This document shows positions 1 to 7,310 of a stretch of DNA of 64,000 nt, one piece after another. The DNA comes from Streptomyces sp. NBC_00353 (GTDB lineage Bacteria > Actinomycetota > Actinomycetes > Streptomycetales > Streptomycetaceae), in NCBI RefSeq assembly GCF_036108815.1, contig NZ_CP107985.1, positions 7,189,501 through 7,253,500 on the forward strand, written 5' to 3'. The position numbers and the translations under genes are program-made. The notes under the pieces were generated by a model. It did not search any database. It saw nothing but the letters and a program-made list of their open reading frames with translations, and was not told the origin of the DNA. The first letter of the stretch is position 1, and each line of letters begins with the position of its first letter.

Positions 1-2
1 AC

Positions 3-902
3 GACGACGGCGCCCCGGGCAGCCGTACGCTCTCCTTCGAGACGGCCCCGGCGAAGAAGCTCCTGAACGTCACTTTCGGCCCGCACGCGGGCACCTACGG
101 CGTCGGACAGCCCATTACGGCGGAACTCAGCGCTCCGGTCAAGGGCAAGGCCGCCAGGGCCGCAGTGGAGCGCGCGCTGAAGGTCCGCTCCACGCCCTCC
201 GTGACGGGCTCCTGGTACTGGGTCGACGACAAGATCCTGCATTACCGCCCGCAGACGTACTGGCCGGCCCGGGCCACGATCGAGGCCAGCAGCAACATGG
301 CCGGCATCAGGGTCACCAAGGGGCTGTACGGAGCCCCCACGAAGCCATTGAAGATCACTACCGGCGACCGTATCGAGGCCATCACCGACGCTGCCGCGCA
401 TTCCATGACGGTCAAGCGCAACGGAGAAGTGATCAACACCATTCCGGTGACCACCGGACGGCCCGGCTTCGACACCCGCAACGGCGTCAAGGTCGTGCTG
501 AGCAAGGAGTACTCCGTACGCATGCGCGGGGAGACCATCGGCATCTCGGAGAATTCCAGCGACGGGTACGACCTGATGGTCTACTACGCGACCCGCGTCA
601 CCTGGAGCGGTGAGTACGTGCACGCCGCCCCCTGGTCCACCGGCTCACAGGGGTACGCGAACGTCAGCCACGGCTGTACGGGCATGAGCAACGCCCAGGC
701 CCAGTGGTTCTTCAACACCGTGCGCGAGGGCGACCTCGTCTCGGTCGTCGGCAGCCTGGGCCCCACGATGACGCCGTTCGACAACGGCTACGGCGACTGG
801 AACCTGTCCTGGGCGAAATGGCAGCAGGGCAGCGCCCTGCAGAACAAAGCCGCCCCGGACGGGTCGACGGTGCAGGCGGCGCGCCTGCGCCCCGAGGTCT
901 GA
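3..902 (+). CDS. L,D-transpeptidase (YkuD domain), 5' end missing
   Basis: C-terminal 299 residues of an L,D-transpeptidase, an exported enzyme that makes 3-3 cross-links in peptidoglycan. The reading frame is open from base 3, so the start lies outside the window. The first ~90 residues look like the immunoglobulin-like domain that precedes the catalytic domain in actinobacterial Ldt proteins. The YkuD catalytic signature SHGCTGMS is present, with the nucleophilic Cys at bases 674-676 and an upstream His in YVHAAPW. The C-terminal tail carries the aromatic-rich stretch (GYGDWNLSW) usual in this family. It is convergent with the receiver-like gene and they share a terminator. In S. coelicolor such a gene also lies beside the cytochrome cluster (from memory). 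Confidence 0.93.
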   Translation, partial: DDGAPGSRTLSFETAPAKKLLNVTFGPHAGTYGVGQPITAELSAPVKGKAARAAVERALKVRSTPSVTGSWYWVDDKILHYRPQTYWPARATIEASSNMAGIRVTKGLYGAPTKPLKITTGDRIEAITDAAAHSMTVKRNGEVINTIPVTTGRPGFDTRNGVKVVLSKEYSVRMRGETIGISENSSDGYDLMVYYATRVTWSGEYVHAAPWSTGSQGYANVSHGCTGMSNAQAQWFFNTVREGDLVSVVGSLGPTMTPFDNGYGDWNLSWAKWQQGSALQNKAAPDGSTVQAARLRPEV

Positions 903-941
903 CCGGCCAGGGGAGTGCGCCGCCTTTCGAAGGGACATGAA

Positions 942-978
942 GCGGCCCGGTCCGCGGCGGAACCGCGGGCCGGGCCGC
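942..978. terminator. Bidirectional terminator hairpin
   Basis: A 16-bp stem (942-957 with 963-978) contains a single G-T pair and a 5-nt loop (cggaa). It lies between the convergent L,D-transpeptidase and receiver genes, so it can end both transcripts. There is no T-tract, as is common in Streptomyces. Confidence 0.8.
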
Positions 979-986
979 AGCAGGAC

Positions 987-1388
987 TCAGGACTGTACGC
1001 AGAGCCTGCTGCGCAGCAGGGCGGCCAGGGCGTCCGCGAACTCGACCGGCTCGACCGGAAGGGTCACCGCGGCGTCCGCACGGCTCCACGTGGCCAGCCA
1101 GGCGTCCTGCGGGCGCCCCATCAGCAGCAGCACCGGCGGGCAGTGGAAGATCTCGTCCTTGATCTGCCGGCAGACGCCCATGCCGCCCGCCGGGGCCGTC
1201 TCGCCGTCCAGCACGCACACGTCGATGCCGCCGTTCTCCAGCGCGGTCAGGACGGCGGGCAGCGTGGCGCACTCCACGAACTCCACCGGTGGCACGTCCG
1301 CCGCAGGCCTGCGACCGGCGGCCAGCCTCACCTGCTCACGGGTGTTGGCGTCGTCGCTGTAGACCAGGACCGTGGCGGTCGGCTGCAT
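987..1388 (-). CDS. Stand-alone receiver-like (pseudo-receiver) protein
   Basis: A 133-residue protein consisting only of a response-regulator receiver-like fold, with no output domain. Acidic residues follow beta-1 (YSDD, 10-13) and a candidate phosphoacceptor Asp61 sits in VLDGE. The conserved switch lysine before the last helix is missing: the usual K-P reads L110-P111. It may therefore not signal by normal phosphorylation. The ATG start has GGAGGAAC just upstream; longer in-frame extensions lack a ribosome site. It is convergent with the L,D-transpeptidase gene and divergent from ctaE. Function is unknown. Other possibilities are a phosphate-independent partner-binding module or an adaptor. 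Confidence 0.75.
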   Translation of the reverse strand: MQPTATVLVYSDDANTREQVRLAAGRRPAADVPPVEFVECATLPAVLTALENGGIDVCVLDGETAPAGGMGVCRQIKDEIFHCPPVLLLMGRPQDAWLATWSRADAAVTLPVEPVEFADALAALLRSRLCVQS

Positions 1389-1564
1389 TGTTCCTCCGTG
1401 ACATCTGTGTCTTCGGGGCTCTCGGGGCATGAACCGATGCGCGGATCGTACTCCGATCGACAGCCTGTCAGCACCGGTAATGACACCGATTCGATGGGCC
1501 GTTCGGGCAGGACACACCCTGCTGACACACCGAACGGCACCCCCCGGAGTGAGGGCGGGATAAG

Positions 1565-1585
1565 CGACCGACATAATGTCGGTCG
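1565..1585. promoter_or_regulatory. Perfect palindrome over the ctaE start codon
   Basis: Arms cgaccgacat (1565-1574) and atgtcggtcg (1576-1585) are exact reverse complements around one central base. The right arm begins with the ATG of ctaE. It could be an operator or an mRNA hairpin hiding the start. No good Shine-Dalgarno sequence precedes this ATG. The regulator is unknown. Confidence 0.6.
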
Positions 1586-2196
1586 TGGCGACAGCAACGA
1601 CAGTAGAAACCGGGCACGCGCACCCGTCGGTCAATCGACCGAACCTCACCAGCGTCGGAACCATCATCTGGTTGAGTTCCGAGCTGATGTTCTTCGCGGC
1701 CCTCTTCGCGATGTACTTCACCCTCCGATCGGTGATGGGACCCGACCACTGGAAGGAAATGGCTTCGGCCCTGAACTTCCCGTTCTCGGCGACGAACACC
1801 ACGATCCTGGTGCTCTCCTCCCTCACCTGCCAGCTCGGCGTCTTCGCCGCGGAGCGGGGCGATGTGAAGAAGCTCCGTGCGTGGTTCGTGATCACGTTCG
1901 TGATGGGTGCGATCTTCATCGGAGGCCAGGTCTTCGAGTACACCGAGCTGGTGAAGAAGGACGGCCTCTCGCTGTCCTCCGACCCGTACGGCTCGGTGTT
2001 CTACCTGACCACCGGCTTCCACGGTCTGCATGTGACAGGCGGTCTCATCGCCTTCCTGCTCGTACTGGGCAGGACATACGCGGCCAAGAGGTTCACCCAT
2101 GAACAGGCGACCGCTGCCATCGTCGTGTCCTATTACTGGCACTTCGTCGATGTCGTGTGGATCGGCCTCTTCGCCACGATCTACATGATCAAGTAA
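1576..2196 (+). CDS. ctaE: Cytochrome c oxidase subunit III (aa3)
   Basis: Integral membrane subunit III (206 aa) of the aa3-type terminal oxidase, which passes electrons from the bc1 complex to oxygen. The short five-helix form typical of actinobacteria is visible, with signature stretches SSELMFFAALF near the N-terminus, FHGLHVTGG (~150) and YYWHFVDVVW at the end. The ATG has no clear ribosome site and lies inside a 21-bp palindrome, so the mRNA may be leaderless. It is followed after 62 bp by qcrC, the conserved ctaE-qcrCAB order that encodes the bc1-aa3 supercomplex of actinobacteria. The catalytic subunits ctaC and ctaD would be expected to the left of the window. Confidence 0.97.
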   Translation: MSVVATATTVETGHAHPSVNRPNLTSVGTIIWLSSELMFFAALFAMYFTLRSVMGPDHWKEMASALNFPFSATNTTILVLSSLTCQLGVFAAERGDVKKLRAWFVITFVMGAIFIGGQVFEYTELVKKDGLSLSSDPYGSVFYLTTGFHGLHVTGGLIAFLLVLGRTYAAKRFTHEQATAAIVVSYYWHFVDVVWIGLFATIYMIK

Positions 2197-2258
2197 TCGG
2201 GCTCGAACCCGAACCACATCCAGCATCGACGCAGAAGATCCTGACACCGGGGTAATCC

Positions 2259-3068
2259 GTGAAAAAGCTCTCCGCACGACGACGCCATCCGTTGGCGGCG
2301 GTCGTCGTACTACTCCTCGCGCTGGCGGCTACTGGGGGGCTGTACGCCGCGTTTGCGCCCGCGAGTAAGGCGCAGGCCGACGACACCGCCCAGTCCCTCG
2401 CCATCGATGAGGGCAAGAAGCTGTACTCCGTCGGTTGCGCCAGCTGCCACGGAGCCGGCGGTCAGGGCTCGTCCGACGGGCCGAGCCTGGTCGGCGTGGG
2501 CTCCGCCGCCGTCGACTTCCAGGTCGGCACGGGCCGTATGCCGGCCCAGCAGCCGGGTGCCCAGGTACCGAAGAAGAAGGTCATCTACACCCAGGCCGAG
2601 ATCGACCAGCTCGCGGCGTACGTCGCGTCGCTCGGCGCCGGCCCGATCGTGCCGACCGAGGACCAGGTCAGCCCTGAGGGTGCGGACATCGCCAAGGGTG
2701 GCGACCTGTTCCGTACCAACTGCGCGCAGTGCCACAACTTCACCGGCGAGGGCGGTGCCCTGACGAAGGGCAAGTACGCGCCCAGCCTTGAGGGCGTGGA
2801 CCCGAAGCACATCTACGAGGCCATGCAGACCGGCCCGCAGAGCATGCCGTCCTTCCCCGACTCGACGATGCCCGAGCAGCAGAAGCGGGACATCATCGCG
2901 TACGTCAAGACCGTGAACAGCGCCGAGTCCGAGACCCCTGGTGGCCTCAAGCTGGGCGGGCTCGGTCCGGTCAGCGAGGGTCTGTTCGCCTGGATCTTCG
3001 GTCTGGGCGCACTCGTCGCAGTTGCCGTTTGGGTCGCGGCCCACACCGCTAAGGCCAAGAAGTCATGA
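2259..3068 (+). CDS. qcrC: Cytochrome bc1 complex dihaem cytochrome c subunit
   Basis: Membrane-anchored dihaem c-type cytochrome (269 aa) of the actinobacterial bc1 complex; it carries electrons from the Rieske centre to the oxidase and replaces soluble cytochrome c. An N-terminal membrane segment lies at ~10-35. Two CxxCH haem sites are present (CASCH 60-64 and CAQCH 155-159), each in its own cytochrome c fold, followed by a C-terminal helix at ~241-261. The Met ligands are probably in GRMPAQQ (~93) and QSMPSFP (~196). The start is GTG. The stop overlaps the qcrA ATG by 4 nt, which points to translational coupling. Confidence 0.97.
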   Translation: MKKLSARRRHPLAAVVVLLLALAATGGLYAAFAPASKAQADDTAQSLAIDEGKKLYSVGCASCHGAGGQGSSDGPSLVGVGSAAVDFQVGTGRMPAQQPGAQVPKKKVIYTQAEIDQLAAYVASLGAGPIVPTEDQVSPEGADIAKGGDLFRTNCAQCHNFTGEGGALTKGKYAPSLEGVDPKHIYEAMQTGPQSMPSFPDSTMPEQQKRDIIAYVKTVNSAESETPGGLKLGGLGPVSEGLFAWIFGLGALVAVAVWVAAHTAKAKKS

Positions 3069-4120
3069 GTAGCCAAGAGAAGATTCCAGAAGAGAACCTG
3101 CCCGCTGAGCAGGAAGCCGCGCACGGCGCGGTAGAGGGCGCGGACGACCCGTTCGCCGACCCGGGGCTGCCGGCCCACCGGCCGCGCATCCAGGACATCG
3201 ACGAACGGGCCGCGAAGCGCTCCGAGCGCACGGTCGCGTTCCTGTTCGTGCTGTCCATGCTGGCGACCGTCGGCTTCATCGCCTCGTACGTCATCTTCCC
3301 GGTGGACAAGATCGTGTTCATCTGGCCGTTCGGCCATGTGAGCGCGCTCAACTTCTCCCTCGGGCTGACCCTGGGCGTGGCTCTCTTCGCGATCGGCGCG
3401 GGCGCCGTCCACTGGGCGCGCACCCTGATGTCCGACGTAGAGGTCGCCGACGACCGGCACGCCATCGAGGCGGAGCCCGAGGTCAAGGCGAAGGTTCTCG
3501 CCGACTTCGCGGCCGGTGCCGAGGAGTCCGCGTTCGGCCGGCGCAAGCTGATCCGCAACACCCTGTTCGGTGCGCTGGCCCTGGTGCCGCTCTCCGGCGT
3601 GATGCTGCTGCGCGACCTCGGCCCGCTGCCGGAGAAGAAGCTCCGTCAGACCCTGTGGTCCAAGGGCAAGCAGCTCATCAACATGAACACGATGGAGCCG
3701 CTGCGTCCCGAAGACGTCGCCGTCGGTTCGCTGACCTTCGCCATGCCCGAGGGCCTGACGGAGGACGCTCACGACTTCCAGACGCAGATCGCCAAGGCTG
3801 CGCTGATGATCATCCGTATCCAGCCGGAGAACATCAAGGACAAGCGCGAGCGCGAGTGGGCCCACGAGGGCATCGTGGCCTTCTCGAAGATCTGCACCCA
3901 CGTCGGCTGCCCGATCAGCCTGTACGAGCAGCAGACGCACCACGTGCTCTGCCCGTGCCACCAGTCCACCTTCGACCTCTCCGACGGCGCCCGCGTCATC
4001 TTCGGTCCGGCCGGTCACTCCCTTCCGCAGCTGCGGATCGGTGTGAACAGCGAGGGCAACCTCGAGGCGCTCGGTGACTTCGAAGAGCCCGTCGGTCCTG
4101 CATTCTGGGAGCGCGGATGA
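3065..4120 (+). CDS. qcrA: Rieske iron-sulfur subunit of cytochrome bc1
   Basis: The 351-residue Rieske protein receives electrons from menaquinol and passes them to QcrC. After a charged N-terminal region come three likely membrane helices (~57-80, ~92-115, ~165-183), as in other actinobacterial QcrA proteins. The 2Fe-2S site is complete: C277-T-H279 with C282, and C296-P-C298-H299. The conserved Cys282 and Cys298 would form the structural disulfide. It overlaps both qcrC and qcrB by ATGA junctions, so the three genes are one translational unit. Confidence 0.97.
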   Translation: MSSQEKIPEENLPAEQEAAHGAVEGADDPFADPGLPAHRPRIQDIDERAAKRSERTVAFLFVLSMLATVGFIASYVIFPVDKIVFIWPFGHVSALNFSLGLTLGVALFAIGAGAVHWARTLMSDVEVADDRHAIEAEPEVKAKVLADFAAGAEESAFGRRKLIRNTLFGALALVPLSGVMLLRDLGPLPEKKLRQTLWSKGKQLINMNTMEPLRPEDVAVGSLTFAMPEGLTEDAHDFQTQIAKAALMIIRIQPENIKDKREREWAHEGIVAFSKICTHVGCPISLYEQQTHHVLCPCHQSTFDLSDGARVIFGPAGHSLPQLRIGVNSEGNLEALGDFEEPVGPAFWERG

Positions 4121-5742
4121 GTACTGCGACCGACACGAAGCGCAAGGCGCCCGCCGGCGAGCGGGTGGCCGACTGGGCGGACGGCCGGCTCGGGATCTAC
4201 TCCCTGGCCAAGGCCAACATGCGCAAGATCTTCCCGGACCACTGGTCCTTCATGCTCGGTGAAGTCGCCCTCTACAGCTTCATCATCATCATCCTCACGG
4301 GTGTGTATCTGACGCTGTTCTTCCACCCGAGCATGAACGAGGTCGTGTATCACGGCTCCTACGAGCCGATGCAGGGCATCCGGATGTCCGAGGCCTACGC
4401 CTCGACGCTGGACATCAGCTTCGACATCCGCGGTGGTCTGCTGGTCCGCCAGATCCACCACTGGGCCGCGCTGATCTTCCTCGCGGCCATGTTCGTGCAC
4501 ATGATGCGCGTCTTCTTCACGGGTGCGTTCCGCAAGCCGCGTGAGATCAACTGGCTGTTCGGCTTCCTGCTGTTCGTGCTGGGTATGTTCACCGGCTTCA
4601 CGGGCTACTCGCTCCCGGACGACCTGCTCTCGGGTACGGGTGTCCGCTTCACCCAGGGCGCGATCCTGTCCACGCCGATCGTCGGCACGTACATCTCGAT
4701 GTTCCTGTTCGGCGGAGAGTTCCCCGGCGGCGACTTCGTCGCCCGGTTCTACTCGATCCACATCCTGCTGCTGCCGGGCATCATGCTCGGCCTCGTGGTC
4801 GGCCACCTGATCCTGGTGTTCTTCCACAAGCACACGCAGTTCGCGGGTCCCGGCCGCACCAACAAGAACGTCGTCGGTATGCCGCTGCTGCCGATCTACA
4901 TGGCGAAGGCCGGAGGCTTCTTCTTCCTGGTCTTCGGTGTCATCGCGGTCATCGCGGCGATCGCCTCGATCAACCCGATCTGGGCCATCGGTCCGTACCG
5001 TCCGGACCAGGTGTCCACCGGCGCCCAGCCCGACTGGTACATGGGCTTCGCCGAGGGGCTGATCCGAGTGATGCCGGGCTGGGAGATCAACCTCTGGGGT
5101 CACACGCTCGTCCTGGGTGTGTTCATCCCGCTGATGGCCTTCGGCCTGGTGCTGGCCGTGATCGCGGTCTACCCGTTCATCGAGTCCTGGATCATCGGGG
5201 ACAAGCGCGAGCACCACATCCTGGACCGCCCGCGCAACGCCCCGACCCGGACGGCCTTCGGCGTCGCCTGGATCACGGAGTACATCATCGTCTTCATCGG
5301 CGGTGGTAACGACCTCTGGGCCACGCACTTCGATCTCTCGCTGAACTCCATCTCGTGGTTCGTCCGGATCTTCATCTTCGTGGGACCGGTCCTGGCGTTC
5401 CTCGTCACGAAGCGGATCTGCCTCGGCCTTCAGCGCCGCGACAGGGAGAAGGTGCTGCACGGACGCGAGTCCGGTCTCATCAAGCGCCTGCCGCACGGTG
5501 AGTTCGTCGAGGTCCACGAGCCGCTCGGCCCCGCGCAGCTGCACACGCTCACCGCGCACGAGCAGTACAAGCCGGTCGAGATCGGCCCGACGGTCGACGA
5601 GAACGGTGTCGAGCGCAAGGTGCCGGCGCTGCAGAGGATGCGGGCCAAGCTCAGCAAGGGCTACTTCGGCGAGCACAACCAGATCGCCAAGCCCACCGCA
5701 GAGGAGTACAAGGAGATCACCAGCGGCCACGGCCACCACTGA
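4117..5742 (+). CDS. qcrB: Cytochrome bc1 complex cytochrome b subunit
   Basis: Multi-pass dihaem cytochrome b (541 aa) that oxidises menaquinol at the Qp site. Candidate haem-ligand histidines lie in the second and fourth helices (HHWAALIFLAAMFVHMMR region, and SIHILLLP...GHLILVFFHKH). The quinol-site motif PDWYMGF is seen around residue 306. Compared with mitochondrial cytochrome b the C-terminus is extended by more than 100 hydrophilic residues, which is usual in actinobacteria. The start overlaps qcrA by 4 nt. A strong hairpin terminator follows 26 bp after the stop and closes the operon. Confidence 0.97.
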   Translation: MSTATDTKRKAPAGERVADWADGRLGIYSLAKANMRKIFPDHWSFMLGEVALYSFIIIILTGVYLTLFFHPSMNEVVYHGSYEPMQGIRMSEAYASTLDISFDIRGGLLVRQIHHWAALIFLAAMFVHMMRVFFTGAFRKPREINWLFGFLLFVLGMFTGFTGYSLPDDLLSGTGVRFTQGAILSTPIVGTYISMFLFGGEFPGGDFVARFYSIHILLLPGIMLGLVVGHLILVFFHKHTQFAGPGRTNKNVVGMPLLPIYMAKAGGFFFLVFGVIAVIAAIASINPIWAIGPYRPDQVSTGAQPDWYMGFAEGLIRVMPGWEINLWGHTLVLGVFIPLMAFGLVLAVIAVYPFIESWIIGDKREHHILDRPRNAPTRTAFGVAWITEYIIVFIGGGNDLWATHFDLSLNSISWFVRIFIFVGPVLAFLVTKRICLGLQRRDREKVLHGRESGLIKRLPHGEFVEVHEPLGPAQLHTLTAHEQYKPVEIGPTVDENGVERKVPALQRMRAKLSKGYFGEHNQIAKPTAEEYKEITSGHGHH

Positions 5743-5767
5743 TCGCCTTAACTGATCGCCACAGCGG

Positions 5768-5799
5768 GAGCCCCGTCCATTCGATGGACGGGGCTCTTT
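5768..5799 (+). terminator. Terminator of the ctaE-qcrCAB operon
   Basis: A perfect 13-bp stem (5768-5780 with 5784-5796) with a tcg loop is followed by ttt. It lies 26 bp after the qcrB stop codon. Confidence 0.9.
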
Positions 5800-5866
5800 G
5801 CTGTCCCGGGCGCTCGATAGGGTGGGGTCCATACCCTTATCGGCTGTGGACCCCCAGGAGCGGACC

Positions 5867-6931
5867 ATGAACGTTGTGACCCCGGTCGGCGGCGACAGCG
5901 TGGCGGCTCGTTCCTGGCCCGGCGTACTGAACGCTCTGCTGCGCGGCCAGGACCTGACCGCCGACGACACCGCGTGGGCGATGGACAACATCATGAGCGG
6001 CGAGGCGACCGACGTGCAGATCGCCGGTTTCGCCGTCGCCCTGCGCGCCAAGGGCGAGACCGTCGACGAGGTCACCGGACTCGTCCGCGCCATGTACGAG
6101 CACGCCACCACGATCCAGGTGCCGGGTCGCACGGTCGACATCGTCGGCACCGGCGGCGACCTCGCCAAGACGGTCAACATCTCCACGATGTCCGCGATCG
6201 TCGTCGCGGGCACCGGAGCCAAGGTCGTCAAGCACGGCAACCGCGCCTCCTCCTCGGCCAGTGGCGCCTCCGACGTCCTGGAGAAGCTCGGCGTCAATCT
6301 GGAGCTGGCCCCGCAGCGCGTCGTCGAGGTGGCCGAGGAGGCGGGTATCACCTTCTGCTTCGCGGTGAAGTTCCACCCCGCCCTGCGGTACGCGGCGCGG
6401 GCCCGCAAGGAACTCGGCGCGCAGACCACGTTCAACATCCTCGGTCCGCTCACCAACCCGGCCCAGGTGCGCTCCCAGGCCATCGGTGTCGCCGATCTGA
6501 AGATGGCCCCCATCGTCGCGGGCGTGCTCGCGGCGCGCGGCAACTCGGCGCTGGTCTTCCGCGGCGACGACGGTCTGGACGAGCTGACGACCACGGCGAC
6601 CTCCCGGATCTGGGTGGTCAGGGACGGCGAGGTGCGCGAGGAGGCCTTCGACCCGCGCGACGTCGGCCTCCAGTTGGTCCCCGTCGAGGCGCTGCGCGGC
6701 GCCGACGCCTCGTACAACGCCGATGTGGCCCGCCGGCTGCTGGCCGGTGAGACCGGCCCGGTACGTGAAGCGGTGCTGCTCAACTCGGCGGCGGCGCTGG
6801 TGGCGCTGGACCCGGGTGAGGGCACGCTGAACGAGCAGCTCGCCGCCGGGATCGCCAAGGCCGCCGAGTCCGTCGACTCGGGTGCGGCCCGGGCGGCGCT
6901 GGAGCGCTGGGTGACGGTCAGCAACGCCTGA
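5867..6931 (+). CDS. trpD: Anthranilate phosphoribosyltransferase
   Basis: Second step of tryptophan synthesis: joins anthranilate to PRPP in the cytoplasm. The 354-residue protein has the glycine-rich GTGGD motif, the KHGNRASSSASG nucleotide/PRPP region and the NILGPLTNP signature. The ATG at 5867 is preceded by CAGGAG at good spacing; an upstream in-frame ATG at 5798 would overlap the qcr terminator region and lacks such a site. It stands alone between two terminators, about 26 kb from the anthranilate synthase gene of this window, so trp genes are scattered as in other Streptomyces. Confidence 0.96.
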   Translation: MNVVTPVGGDSVAARSWPGVLNALLRGQDLTADDTAWAMDNIMSGEATDVQIAGFAVALRAKGETVDEVTGLVRAMYEHATTIQVPGRTVDIVGTGGDLAKTVNISTMSAIVVAGTGAKVVKHGNRASSSASGASDVLEKLGVNLELAPQRVVEVAEEAGITFCFAVKFHPALRYAARARKELGAQTTFNILGPLTNPAQVRSQAIGVADLKMAPIVAGVLAARGNSALVFRGDDGLDELTTTATSRIWVVRDGEVREEAFDPRDVGLQLVPVEALRGADASYNADVARRLLAGETGPVREAVLLNSAAALVALDPGEGTLNEQLAAGIAKAAESVDSGAARAALERWVTVSNA

Positions 6932-6953
6932 CCGAACGGGAAACGCGGAACGG

Positions 6954-6982
6954 GGCGCAGTCCAGATCTTGGACTGCGCCTT
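6954..6982 (+). terminator. trpD terminator
   Basis: A perfect 11-bp stem (6954-6964 with 6970-6980) with loop gatct is followed by tt, 22 bp after the trpD stop. Confidence 0.85.
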
Positions 6983-7015
6983 GCGCGTCGACGCACGTAT
7001 GGCAAGATTCTGGGC

Positions 7016-7140
7016 AGGTCATGAGTGACAGCGACTACGGCCCCGGCCCGCTGTCCGGCAACCCTCCGTCCGTGGCGGGGTGCCCCGGGTGAAGACCAGG
7101 CCGTAGGCAGCGAGGTCTACGGCAAGCGCGGACCCCTCGA
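7016..7140 (+). promoter_or_regulatory. SAM-IV riboswitch
   Basis: The segment carries the hallmark conserved blocks of the actinobacterial SAM-IV aptamer in the right order: CATGAGTGACAGCG, CCGGCAACCCTCC, GGGGTGCCCCGGGTGAAGACC, then the 3' arm with CCGTAG...CTACGG and AAGCGCGGACCCC. SAM-IV RNAs bind S-adenosylmethionine and usually lower expression of sulfur or methionine genes. It lies 170 nt upstream of the class V aminotransferase gene and is its only likely target. The remaining leader (7141-7310) holds a six-codon ORF and a pyrimidine-rich run. Assigned by recalled consensus; a covariance-model search would confirm it. Confidence 0.88.
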
Positions 7141-7189
7141 CATCTGTGAATGTCACATCCCTGGGGTCCTGGTCCTCAAGGAGCCTCTT

Positions 7190-7210
7190 GTGAGCAAGCG
7201 AATGCGATAG
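7190..7210 (+). CDS. Candidate six-codon leader ORF (MSKRMR)
   Basis: GTG-AGC-AAG-CGA-ATG-CGA-TAG is preceded by a perfect AAGGAG with a 6-nt spacer, one of the best ribosome sites in the region. It lies between the SAM-IV aptamer and the main gene, so its translation could take part in control. It may be chance; conservation in other Streptomyces would decide. Confidence 0.35.
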   Translation: MSKRMR

Positions 7211-7310
7211 GGCCCGGTCCGGCCCCTCTCCGCACCCCCTTTTCCTTCCTCCTGCGCTGCCGCGTACCTGCCGGCGCAGTGAATTCGCCTGCCTTGTACG
7301 GGAGTTCGCC

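Noticed and set aside
4015..7005. 996-codon open frame on the minus strand
   Set aside because: It is antisense to qcrB and trpD, both certain genes, and its protein is low-complexity Arg/Asp/His-rich, typical of a shadow frame in high-GC DNA.
7025..7210. 61-codon ORF upstream of the class V enzyme
   Set aside because: It lies on the SAM-IV aptamer, whose sequence is constrained by RNA structure; only its last six codons have a proper ribosome site.
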